Shown piece by piece: positions 1-6,217 of a stretch of DNA of 10,397 nt. Position numbers and translations under genes: made by a program. Source of the stretch: an uncultured Pedobacter sp. (lineage in GTDB: Bacteria > Bacteroidota > Bacteroidia > Sphingobacteriales > Sphingobacteriaceae); assembly GCF_946479715.1 (NCBI RefSeq), contig NZ_CAMLHF010000194.1, forward strand, positions 1-10,397. The letters are read 5' to 3'. The notes under the pieces are model-generated. The model had not been told where the DNA came from. It saw nothing but the letters and a program-made list of their open reading frames with translations, and did not search any database. The first letter of the stretch is position 1, and the number at the start of each line of letters is the position of its first letter.

Positions 1-23
1 AAAGGTACCTGTTTGTGGGTTTG

Positions 24-56
24 GTGTGAAGGATGTGTGTAGAATGTGTGAAGAAA
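24..56. repeat. Three tandem copies of an 11-bp GT-rich unit
   Basis: Three consecutive 11-base units read GTGTGAAGGAT (24-34), GTGTGTAGAAT (35-45) and GTGTGAAGAAA (46-56), with consensus GTGTGWAGRAW. The period is not a multiple of three, so it is not a codon-level repeat, and no convincing gene covers it. It lies just beyond the minus-strand terminator. A looser GT-rich run continues to its left (about 11-23). The period is close to one helical turn, which would suit a protein-binding array, but the function is unknown. Confidence 0.55.
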
Positions 57-60
57 TATC

Positions 61-90
61 AAAAAAAAAGCTGGCCATATGGCCAGCTTT
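61..90 (-). terminator. Rho-independent terminator of the pyrE-SRPBCC unit
   Basis: Bases 67-90 form a perfect palindrome with arms AAAGCTGGCC and GGCCAGCTTT around an ATAT centre. On the minus strand the GC-rich stem is followed directly by nine T residues (the A-run at 61-69, partly shared with the stem). It lies about 47 bp downstream of the SRPBCC stop codon. The T-run is on one side only, so it is expected to act on minus-strand transcription. Confidence 0.85.
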
Positions 91-137
91 CGGACGATTA
101 TTAAGGGTATACTACTTACAACGAGTGCAAGTATGTA

Positions 138-536
138 TTATTTTAATACTTCTGTTAATCTTTGAGTCTGATGATCAGCAAGGTTTTGCAAAGGTTTTAC
201 AGCAAGCATTTTCATCATCATATTCAGATCTGCAGAGATAATATGTTTCGCAACAGTTCCACCGTTACCATTATCAGCCACTGTCCATTTTAATTCAACA
301 TCAAAAGGAGGTTTTTCTGTAGGTATAGCTGTTATTTCCTTGTTTTCTACGCGCTCAGATATCTTAATTGCTAGTTTAGCCATGTTTTGAATAGTAAAGC
401 TAGCATCATCTGTTGTAGAAGACCAGTTGTAAATGTTCTCTGGCATTAATTGCTGATGATTGTTCATGTCAGCCAAAAATGTATATACCTTTTCAACCGG
501 TAGGTTTAACTCTACGGAGCTTTCAATAACTGTCAT
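138..536 (-). CDS. SRPBCC (START/polyketide-cyclase-like) family protein
   Basis: A 132-residue protein that looks like a single SRPBCC helix-grip domain. It opens with a strand and helix of the type 'ESSVELNLPVEKVYTFLADMNNH' split across residues 5-27. This matches the usual opening of these small ligand-pocket proteins, in which a strand is followed by 'V..V..FL.D..N...LMP'. Strands follow around 45-60 and 76-100, and a long C-terminal helix at about 105-131 would close the pocket. There is no signal peptide or membrane segment, so it is cytoplasmic. The ligand cannot be read from the sequence. The start lies 7 bp after the pyrE stop codon, so it is almost certainly co-transcribed with pyrE and ends at the hairpin terminator. 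A direct role in pyrimidine synthesis is not shown; the link is position only. Confidence 0.85.
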   Translation of the reverse strand: MTVIESSVELNLPVEKVYTFLADMNNHQQLMPENIYNWSSTTDDASFTIQNMAKLAIKISERVENKEITAIPTEKPPFDVELKWTVADNGNGGTVAKHIISADLNMMMKMLAVKPLQNLADHQTQRLTEVLK

Positions 537-543
537 TATGATT

Positions 544-1203
544 TTAAGTTAATTGTTCTAATTCTTTTCCCCAGTCGGCCGGGTTTCTACGCCATTTAGT
601 AAGCAAATCAACATCATTTTGTGCAATGAAGCTGTGCTCAGCAGCATATTCTATTAGTGTATTATAGTTAGAAAGGGTTGAGAAACGACATTTTGCCTCT
701 TTGAAGTTTTCTTCAGCCTGATCAAAACCATAGGTAAAGATTGCAACTAATCCTGCAACTGAAAGGCCTGCATTTCTTAAAGCATCAACAGCCTGAAGAC
801 TGCTTTTTCCGGTTGAAATTAAATCTTCTATAACAACAACGCGTTGTCCTTCAACTATTTCTCCTTCAATTAAACTTCCTGTTCCATGCTCTTTTGCTTT
901 CGATCTAACATAAGCGAAAGGTAAACCAAGCTCTTGAGCAACCAATGCACCTTGAGGTATACCAGCAGTGGCAACACCAGCTATTAAATCTACAGAACCA
1001 TATTCTTCCTGTATTAATTGCGTAAGCTTTTGTCTGATATAAGTTCTAACAGAAGGATGGGAAAGTGTGATCCTATTGTCACAATAAATAGGAGATTTCC
1101 AACCTGACGCCCAGGTAAACGGGTTGTTAGGTTGTAATTTTATTGCTTTTATTTGTAATAAAAATTCAGCTACTTTTAATTCAATATCACTTTTATTATA
1201 CAT
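544..1203 (-). CDS. pyrE: Orotate phosphoribosyltransferase
   Basis: Catalyses orotate + PRPP to orotidine 5'-monophosphate, the fifth step of de novo UMP synthesis, in the cytoplasm. The 219-residue length is normal for the family. The type I phosphoribosyltransferase PRPP motif VVVIEDLISTGKSS is at residues 122-135. The flexible catalytic loop RSKAKEHGTGS is at 100-110, with the K-x-K-x-H-G pattern specific to PyrE. The segment GVATAGIPQGALVA at 76-89 matches the pyrophosphate-loop region, and the N-terminal FTWASGWKSPIYCDNR (29-44) matches the orotate-binding side. The start is the only methionine in the reading frame. The gene is first in a two-gene minus-strand unit with an SRPBCC gene and diverges from a NUDIX gene. 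A TAATTTTG box sits four bases before the ATG. No pyrimidine attenuator hairpin is visible upstream. Confidence 0.97.
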   Translation of the reverse strand: MYNKSDIELKVAEFLLQIKAIKLQPNNPFTWASGWKSPIYCDNRITLSHPSVRTYIRQKLTQLIQEEYGSVDLIAGVATAGIPQGALVAQELGLPFAYVRSKAKEHGTGSLIEGEIVEGQRVVVIEDLISTGKSSLQAVDALRNAGLSVAGLVAIFTYGFDQAEENFKEAKCRFSTLSNYNTLIEYAAEHSFIAQNDVDLLTKWRRNPADWGKELEQLT

Positions 1204-1539
1204 GTCTCAAAATTACGGAATTTCTGGCGTTTTGCCTGTAAGCGTAATAAACTTTTTATTTATCGCTTATTAGAAAAATGCTGAAAACTCTTGTTTAATT
1301 CAATCTAGAACTGGCAAATATCCGTAATAAAAATCAATGCTGAAAGTCTTTTCTGTGATCGCCTGTGAATCAGTAGTATCTGAGATTTATTTTTTGTTTT
1401 TTCTATAAATATAAGAGCAGTATGTTATAATTCTGTATTTTTAAACCTCGATTTTATTACGGTAACAACCGGATTAAAAACAACGCTTTAATGGTATTGC
1501 TGCAGAGAACTAAATGATAACGAAAACGACTACCTTCTG
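1204..1539. other. Divergent intergenic region pyrE / NUDIX with short repeats
   Basis: This 336-bp gene-free stretch must contain the promoters for both flanking genes. The heptamer CCGTAAT occurs three times: minus strand at 1212-1218, plus strand at 1322-1328 and minus strand at 1456-1462. The last two extend to a near-perfect inverted pair: CCGTAATAAAAATC at 1322-1335, and the reverse complement of CCGTAATAAAATC at 1450-1462. A 10-base direct repeat AATGCTGAAA is at 1277-1286 and 1336-1345. A TATAAT hexamer occurs at 1426-1431 on the plus strand without a matching upstream box. I see no RNA gene, riboswitch or credible protein-coding frame. Confidence 0.5.
1208..1215 (-). promoter_or_regulatory. 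Possible Bacteroidetes -7 box for pyrE
   Basis: The minus strand reads TAATTTTG, an exact match to the Bacteroidetes -7 consensus TAnnTTTG, ending four bases before the pyrE ATG. No TTG lies about 20 bases upstream, so the -33 half is weak or absent. If used, the transcript would carry almost no leader. The assignment rests on one 8-base match. Confidence 0.35.
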
Positions 1540-2196
1540 ATGAAGAATTACAGAATTTATATTAACGATAATACTTTGTTTATTGCTGACTTGATGCCTA
1601 AACAGATAAAGAAAGTTCAACAGCTTGATAAGCAGGATTTTGATTTTGAACTCTTCTATAAGAATTTAGAAAAGGTATCTGGAAAAGACTATATCCTACT
1701 TGATCCGGATCCTAAACAGCTGTTCCAAAAGATAAAGAAAAGCTGTGAGCTTATAAAAGCTGCCGGTGGTTTAGTGAAAAATGCGAAAGGCAATTATCTG
1801 TTTATTTTTAGAAATAAGAAATGGGATTTGCCTAAAGGAAAGGTAGAAAAAGATGAGAAAATGAAGGAAGCAGCGCTTCGTGAGGTTGAAGAGGAGTGTG
1901 GAGTAAAGATTTTTACCAATGATGAAAAGCTATGCAAAACTTATCATGTTTATACCCTTGGGAGTAAATTGGTGCTTAAGAAAACCAATTGGTACAGCAT
2001 GTCAGTAAAGGGAGAGCCTAAACTAATCCCTCAAAAAGAAGAAGGAATAACCAAGGCGAGCTGGCTAAGCAAACTGGAACTTAATCAGGTATTAAAGAAT
2101 ACCTACCCTTCAATTGTTCAGGTAATGGAAGTCGGGGGCCTTTTAGAAAATAATATTGTAGTAAAACCAGTTTTACATGCTATAAAAAAGGTATAG
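1540..2196 (+). CDS. NUDIX hydrolase
   Basis: A 218-residue cytoplasmic protein with a complete Nudix box at residues 100-122. It reads G(100)-x5-E(106)-x7-R(114)-E-V-E-E-E-C-G-V and fits GX5EX7REUXEEXGU exactly, so the metal-binding glutamates are present. Such enzymes cleave nucleoside diphosphates linked to another moiety; the substrate cannot be deduced. The catalytic domain spans roughly 72-185, entered by 'AAGGLVKNAKGNYLFIF' (74-90) and 'WDLPKGK' (95-101). About 70 residues come before it, unusually long for a minimal Nudix enzyme, and they form a separate alpha/beta-looking segment I do not recognise. The gene is transcribed alone, divergent from pyrE. Its last 17 bases overlap the 3' end of coaD on the other strand. 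No convincing promoter box was found directly upstream. Confidence 0.93.
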   Translation: MKNYRIYINDNTLFIADLMPKQIKKVQQLDKQDFDFELFYKNLEKVSGKDYILLDPDPKQLFQKIKKSCELIKAAGGLVKNAKGNYLFIFRNKKWDLPKGKVEKDEKMKEAALREVEEECGVKIFTNDEKLCKTYHVYTLGSKLVLKKTNWYSMSVKGEPKLIPQKEEGITKASWLSKLELNQVLKNTYPSIVQVMEVGGLLENNIVVKPVLHAIKKV

Positions 2197-2197
2197 C
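2161..2197. other. Two small hairpins at the NUDIX/coaD convergent overlap
   Basis: GTAAAAC-CA-GTTTTAC is at 2161-2176. A second inverted repeat, GCTATA-(7 nt)-TATAGC, is at 2179-2197. The second contains both stop codons: the coaD stop (minus-strand TAG, 2180-2182) in the left arm and the NUDIX stop (TAG, 2194-2196) in the right arm. Neither stem is GC-rich or followed by a clear T-run, so classical intrinsic termination is not supported. With no spacer between the genes, any bidirectional stop signal would have to lie here or inside the genes. Confidence 0.35.
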
Positions 2198-2641
2198 CTC
2201 TTTCGGTAAAAACTTACTTACATCACCGTTGTTGCGCAGAATATCGCGCACAATGGTTGAACTTATGGCTGAATATTCTGGTTTGCTCAGGATAATTATG
2301 GTTTCTACTTCGGGCATCATCGTCTGATTGATCTGCGCAATTGCTTTCTCGTATTCAAAATCAGAAACCGAACGTACCCCTCTAACCATGTATTGAGCAT
2401 TGATCAGTCTGCAGAAGTCAACTGTAAGTCCTTCGTATAGTTCTACTTCTACTTTTGGCTCCTGTTCAAAAACCTTTCTTACAATTTCTTCGCGTTTATC
2501 GGCCGAAAGAAATCCTTGTTTGGAACTGTTTAAGCCAATACCCACTACAATTTTATCAAATAAAGGTAAAGCGCGCTTTAAAATATCTACGTGAGCTATG
2601 GTAATCGGGTCAAAGGAGCCAGGAAATAATGCAATCTTCAT
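2180..2641 (-). CDS. coaD: Pantetheine-phosphate adenylyltransferase
   Basis: Catalyses ATP + 4'-phosphopantetheine to dephospho-CoA + pyrophosphate, the penultimate step of coenzyme A synthesis, in the cytoplasm. The 153-residue length is typical of bacterial CoaD. The nucleotidyltransferase signature FPGSFDPITIAH is at residues 6-17, with the catalytic histidine at 17. The motif is TIAH here where the family pattern is T/HxGH, so the glycine is alanine. K41 sits where the substrate-binding lysine is expected. RGVRSVSDFEYE (87-98) matches the conserved RG(L/V)R segment, and AISSTIVR (125-132) is the ISSTxVR nucleotide-binding motif. It is the last gene of the minus-strand DUF3822-rsmD-coaD unit, 11 bp after rsmD, and overlaps the 3' end of the convergent NUDIX gene. 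Confidence 0.96.
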   Translation of the reverse strand: MKIALFPGSFDPITIAHVDILKRALPLFDKIVVGIGLNSSKQGFLSADKREEIVRKVFEQEPKVEVELYEGLTVDFCRLINAQYMVRGVRSVSDFEYEKAIAQINQTMMPEVETIIILSKPEYSAISSTIVRDILRNNGDVSKFLPKEAIPFL

Positions 2642-2652
2642 GGTTAAATATA

Positions 2653-3195
2653 CTAATTGGAGGGCTTTTCAAAAAAACTAAATGAAGAGTTGCCATATCT
2701 TCTGGTTTCGGTATAACCGGGCTGATTGTTTAATTTTAATAGCGATGGGTGTTCTACTATAAGCAAACCATTATCTGTTAACAGGTTGTTTTTCATTACC
2801 AGCTCCGGAATTAATGGAATGGTGGACAAATCATAAGGTGGATCAGCAAAAATGATCTGATAGGATTTGGTGTGACTTTGCAGAAACTTAAATACATCGG
2901 CTTTTTGCACATCAATTTCATTTAACTGATACTTTTCGATAACAGATTTTACCCAGTAAATGCAGCCAGAGTGTTTATCAACCGCTGTAACCTGTTTAAT
3001 GCCTCTCGATGCAAATTCAAAGCTGATGTTTCCTGTTCCACAAAATAAGTCAAGAACGGTACAACTATCAAAGTCGTAAGTGTTATAAAGGATATTGAAA
3101 AGGGCCTCTTTGGCCATATCTGTTGTTGGCCTTACCGGCAAGCTTTCGGGTGCATTAAAGCGAATGCCCTTTAATTTTCCACCAATTATCCGCAT
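2653..3195 (-). CDS. rsmD: 16S rRNA (guanine(966)-N(2))-methyltransferase
   Basis: An SAM-dependent methyltransferase that modifies G966 (E. coli numbering) of 16S rRNA during small-subunit assembly. The 180-residue length fits. RsmD hallmarks appear in order: RIIGGKLKG at 2-10, RPTTDMAKEALFNIL at 22-36, SAM motif I VLDLFCGTGNISFE at 47-60, an acidic SAM-ribose position in VDKH (72-75), and the N6/N2-type catalytic motif DPPY at 118-121. The start codon lies within the last codons of the upstream DUF3822 gene (10-bp overlap), which suggests translational coupling. coaD follows after 11 bp. The rsmD-coaD neighbourhood is common in bacteria. Confidence 0.95.
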   Translation of the reverse strand: MRIIGGKLKGIRFNAPESLPVRPTTDMAKEALFNILYNTYDFDSCTVLDLFCGTGNISFEFASRGIKQVTAVDKHSGCIYWVKSVIEKYQLNEIDVQKADVFKFLQSHTKSYQIIFADPPYDLSTIPLIPELVMKNNLLTDNGLLIVEHPSLLKLNNQPGYTETRRYGNSSFSFFEKPSN

Positions 3196-4016
3196 TGATC
3201 AAGGGCTAATAGACTGCTGTAATAATGAGCAGGCATGTCATCTAAAATTTTGTTGTCAACTTCATTGCCGATTGTCGGGATGAAATTGATGGTTTTGAAA
3301 TACTTTTCAATGCATTTGTATTGACTATCCCCATCGTTAATGATTCCACTAAGGTAGATGTCAGTTTTTGAGGTGTCTATATTAAGTTGATTGATAATGA
3401 AAAGCAGGTAGTAGTTAAATTCCTCAGCGTTTTCGATTTGAAAATAGTTTTGGAATATCAGTTTACCACCATCGGTATATATTACATTAAATGAACCAAC
3501 AGTAAAATCAAGTATCAGGCTAAGCTTTTCATTGTCTTTGGAAAGCGCTAAAACAGGTGCTGCATGATCAAATAGTCTGCAGTTTGATAGCGAAACATTT
3601 AAGGTTTCTTCTATAAACTTATTTAGTGTAAAGATAGATGTGAAACCAAAATTGGCAAAAGGTTGGGTGTAAAGATTATTAGATTGGTCTTCTGCAAAGA
3701 ATTTTGCGTAGTCGTTTAAATTCTGCTCATTGAACAGGTCGTTGGGTATGGCTATTGAATTTTCGGTATGTACCGAAGCCTTAATTTCTTTAAATGGCAA
3801 ACTTAAATAGCTGTCTGTTCTTAGTTTTTCGGAAAGCGCCTTGCTCACATTCTGACATTCCTGCTGATCGTAAACTGCCTTTAACTGATTGTTGCTCTTG
3901 TCTATAATGGCATACGAAAAACTATCGGCAGTAATTTTTATTAACAGGTTGCAGTTTGCTGCTGTATTCGGGTCAAACTCCGGATCAACTAATAATATGC
4001 TATTTTTGCTGTTCAT
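3186..4016 (-). CDS. DUF3822 family protein, likely ASKHA-like fold
   Basis: A 276-residue protein of a Bacteroidetes family I recognise by its place before rsmD and its overall pattern; the function is unknown. Residues 23-50 (LLIKITADSFSYAIIDKSNN and following) look like the opening beta-hairpin of an actin/Hsp70/PilM-type domain. Residues 167-188, with ILDFTVGSFNVIY, resemble the second phosphate-loop strand pair, where active ATPases have a D-x-G-G-G-T/S pattern. Here the glycines are mostly lost, so nucleotide hydrolysis is doubtful. YLSGIINDGD (221-230) fits a later ASKHA strand-turn. I recall a reported actin-like structure for a Bacteroides relative but cannot confirm it. There is no signal peptide or membrane segment. 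It heads the minus-strand operon, overlaps rsmD by 10 bp, and is divergent from a helicase gene 52 bp away. No other methionine occurs near the N-terminus, so the start is secure. Confidence 0.85.
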   Translation of the reverse strand: MNSKNSILLVDPEFDPNTAANCNLLIKITADSFSYAIIDKSNNQLKAVYDQQECQNVSKALSEKLRTDSYLSLPFKEIKASVHTENSIAIPNDLFNEQNLNDYAKFFAEDQSNNLYTQPFANFGFTSIFTLNKFIEETLNVSLSNCRLFDHAAPVLALSKDNEKLSLILDFTVGSFNVIYTDGGKLIFQNYFQIENAEEFNYYLLFIINQLNIDTSKTDIYLSGIINDGDSQYKCIEKYFKTINFIPTIGNEVDNKILDDMPAHYYSSLLALDQCG

Positions 4017-4021
4017 ATGAA

Positions 4022-4029
4022 CAAAATTA
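4022..4029 (-). promoter_or_regulatory. Possible -7 box for the DUF3822-rsmD-coaD operon
   Basis: The minus strand reads TAATTTTG, an exact TAnnTTTG match and the same octamer as before pyrE. It ends five bases before the DUF3822 ATG, inside a 52-bp divergent spacer. No clear TTG element lies 19-21 bases upstream. A transcript from it would be nearly leaderless. Confidence 0.35.
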
Positions 4030-4056
4030 ATCCTTTTTTCTATAACATCACCATTG

Positions 4057-4064
4057 CATATTTG
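4057..4064 (+). promoter_or_regulatory. Possible -7 box for the helicase gene
   Basis: CATATTTG differs by one base from TAnnTTTG and ends four bases before the helicase ATG. It shares the 52-bp divergent spacer with the DUF3822 box. No good -33 element is visible. It is weak on its own and is listed because the spacing repeats that seen at two neighbouring genes. Confidence 0.25.
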
Positions 4065-4068
4065 TTAA

Positions 4069-5505
4069 ATGGATAAAGCGACCTTAATAGCCCAGTCTTA
4101 TCAATTTACTCCTACTGCAGAACAGTTTATTTTTTGCAGTGAAATGGCCTCATTTTTATCGCGTCAACTAGATGGCCAGTGTTTTATACTAAGGGGGTAC
4201 GCGGGTACAGGTAAAACCACCTCGGTAGCCGCGCTGGTAAAGGCTTTACCCAAGTTTACTTTGCGTGCTGTTTTGTTGGCTCCGACTGGAAGAGCTGCAA
4301 AGGTTATGAGCAACTATACTGGTAGAAAAGCATTAACCATCCATAAAAAGATCTATAGAAAAAAAACTGCAGTATCTACGGATATGTCATTCCAGCTGGC
4401 CCCAAACCTGGCAGAGCATACTTTATTTATCATTGATGAGGCGTCTATGATTGCCGACGAATGGAATACACAAACGGGTTCATCGTTTTTAAAAGACCTG
4501 ATGGAGTTTGTGTATAACGGAAAAAATTGTGCAGTTGTTTTTGTGGGTGATACTGCCCAGTTGCCACCGGTTGGGAGTCTGGATAGTCCTGCATTAAATA
4601 AAGAATACATGGCTTCAAATTTTGGGATGCGGGTAACGGCTGTGGAATTAAAAGAGGTTGTGCGCCAGGAAAAGAAATCGGGGATATTGGCCAACGCTAC
4701 TATGCTTAGAAAACTGATTAATGATGATAGTGAAACAGAAAAAGTTGAACTGCCAAAGTTCATTACTAAAAACTATAAAGATATTTTTAGAATGACGGGT
4801 GTAAAACTGGTTGAAGGATTGGAGTACGCATACAATAAGTTCGGAATAGAGCATTCACTGGTAGTCTGCAGATCTAACAAATCTGCGAATGTTTATAATC
4901 AGCAGATCAGGGCCAGACTATTGTACCGTGAAGAAGAGCTGACTGGGGGGGATCAGATCATGGTAGTTCGGAATAACTATTTCTGGTTGCCGGAAAATGA
5001 GTCGACTGCTTTTATTGCAAACGGAGACATGGCCAGGATACGCAGGGTAAGGGGTATTGAAGAGCGCTATGGTTTTCGGTTTTGTGAAGTTCAGCTGGAA
5101 TTTCTTGATTTCCCGGAAGCAGGTGAGGTTACCTGCAAAGTTATATTGGATACGCTGACTGCAGAAACACCAAACCTTTCTTATGAACAAAGCAATAAGC
5201 TTTTTGAAGGTCTTAATCTGGATTATGATCATATAAGCAACAAAAGAGACCGTTTAAACAAAATTAAAGAAGATCCATATTATAATGCACTACAAATTAA
5301 ATTCGCTTATGCGGTAACCTGCCATAAAGCTCAGGGCGGGCAGTGGGATGCTGTGTTTGTGGATCAGGGTTATTTAACAGAAGAAATGATCGATATGGAT
5401 TTTTTAAGATGGCTTTATACTGGGGTAACTAGAGCGAAAAAAGAATTATTTTTAGTAAATTTTGCACAAAACCTATTCTCTTCTTCTGCTGAAGAACAAT
5501 TTTAG
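4069..5505 (+). CDS. RecD/Pif1-type superfamily 1 DNA helicase (AAA_30 / UvrD_C_2)
   Basis: A 478-residue ATP-dependent DNA helicase of the SF1B type, with no signal peptide. Motifs in order: a Q-motif-like TAEQ at 16-19, Walker A GYAGTGKT at 43-50, motif Ia APTGRAAKV at 71-79, Walker B IIDEAS at 121-126, motif III GDTAQLPPVGS at 160-170, an arginine-bearing VVRQ near 197-200, motif V/VI FAYAVTCHKAQGGQWDAVF at 412-430, and the final YTGVTRAKKELFLV at 450-463. It is shorter than E. coli RecD and lacks the long N-terminal domain of RecD2, and no recB or recC genes are nearby. A stand-alone repair or replication helicase is therefore more likely than a RecBCD subunit. It starts a plus-strand run; the next gene begins 22 bp later. 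The ATG follows a 52-bp spacer shared with the divergent DUF3822 operon. Confidence 0.93.
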   Translation: MDKATLIAQSYQFTPTAEQFIFCSEMASFLSRQLDGQCFILRGYAGTGKTTSVAALVKALPKFTLRAVLLAPTGRAAKVMSNYTGRKALTIHKKIYRKKTAVSTDMSFQLAPNLAEHTLFIIDEASMIADEWNTQTGSSFLKDLMEFVYNGKNCAVVFVGDTAQLPPVGSLDSPALNKEYMASNFGMRVTAVELKEVVRQEKKSGILANATMLRKLINDDSETEKVELPKFITKNYKDIFRMTGVKLVEGLEYAYNKFGIEHSLVVCRSNKSANVYNQQIRARLLYREEELTGGDQIMVVRNNYFWLPENESTAFIANGDMARIRRVRGIEERYGFRFCEVQLEFLDFPEAGEVTCKVILDTLTAETPNLSYEQSNKLFEGLNLDYDHISNKRDRLNKIKEDPYYNALQIKFAYAVTCHKAQGGQWDAVFVDQGYLTEEMIDMDFLRWLYTGVTRAKKELFLVNFAQNLFSSSAEEQF

Positions 5506-5527
5506 ATGCTAACCTGAACGTAATGAT

Positions 5528-6217
5528 ATGAGATTTGCTTACTCTATTAAACAAAAAATGAAAATTGCAGTGCTGTTATTCTGTATAATGGCTTGTACAA
5601 TACTGATCAGGTTTCTGGAAGATAAAAGTGTTAAGAGCATGAATGAATCGTTTGTTTCTATGTACAACGACCGCCTTATTCCGGCTACAGATCTATTTTA
5701 CGTTGCTGAAAATGCATATGCAAAGAAATCGATGATCGAGGATTTTTTGAATACAGCTTATGAGCAATCTTTTAATCCTGCTGTTTTTAAAGCTCAACTT
5801 GCTTCGTACAACAAAGCAATAGACTCTCTAATTAAAAAGTATGAGAAAACTTTTTTGGTTAAACAGGAAAAGGAAAAGCTGATTGTTTTAAAAGATGGTC
5901 TTGAAAGTACCGGCAAGATTGAAGATCAAATTATGACATTTGCTGATAAAAGAGATATTTCAAGTGCCAGGAAACTTTATTCGCAAGAGGGAAGGGCTTC
6001 GTCAAAAGGCACAATTCAAAAATTATCTGAGTTAATGAGAATCCAGACCCAGGTTGGTGAGGAACTAATTAAAGATTCAGCGTTTATGGTTTCGGGTAGC
6101 AAACTGTATTCGACTATGCAAGTTGCATTGGCTATTCTTATTGGTATTTTAATAGTTGGAATTGTTTTTACATCGAATGTTGTAAAGATCAATAATGATA
6201 AATTTAACCTTAATTAA
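5528..6217 (+). CDS. MCP-type four-helix-bundle membrane protein without signalling domain
   Basis: A 229-residue protein with two membrane helices, at about 11-28 (MKIAVLLFCIMACTILIRF) and 197-217 (MQVALAILIGILIVGIVF). These flank an extracytoplasmic helical region of about 165 residues. The segment ESFVSMYNDRLIPATDLFYV (40-59) has the typical first-helix pattern of the 4HB_MCP sensor domain. In chemoreceptors and sensor kinases this domain is followed by HAMP and signalling modules. Here only about 12 residues follow the second membrane helix, so the protein is a sensor domain alone. It may assist another receptor or have a different role; no partner is visible. It starts 22 bp after the helicase stop, with no terminator between. 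A second methionine at residue 11 is a possible alternative start. I see no frameshift that would restore a longer protein. Confidence 0.8.
   Translation: MRFAYSIKQKMKIAVLLFCIMACTILIRFLEDKSVKSMNESFVSMYNDRLIPATDLFYVAENAYAKKSMIEDFLNTAYEQSFNPAVFKAQLASYNKAIDSLIKKYEKTFLVKQEKEKLIVLKDGLESTGKIEDQIMTFADKRDISSARKLYSQEGRASSKGTIQKLSELMRIQTQVGEELIKDSAFMVSGSKLYSTMQVALAILIGILIVGIVFTSNVVKINNDKFNLN

Noticed and set aside
26..241. Plus-strand open frame of 71 codons
   Set aside because: It runs through the 11-bp tandem repeat, across the terminator hairpin and antisense into the SRPBCC gene; its composition looks like non-coding translation.
1337..1408. Possible 23-residue hydrophobic peptide (MLKVFSVIACES...) upstream of the NUDIX gene
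   Set aside because: No ribosome binding site or promoter fits, it ends over 130 bp before the next gene, and such short frames are common by chance. No attenuator hairpin follows.
4353..5232. Minus-strand open frames inside the helicase gene
   Set aside because: They are antisense shadows of a gene with complete helicase motifs in the plus frame.
4069..5505. Helicase as a defence-system or mobile-element gene
   Set aside because: It sits among housekeeping genes, with no nuclease, methylase, integrase or composition shift nearby.
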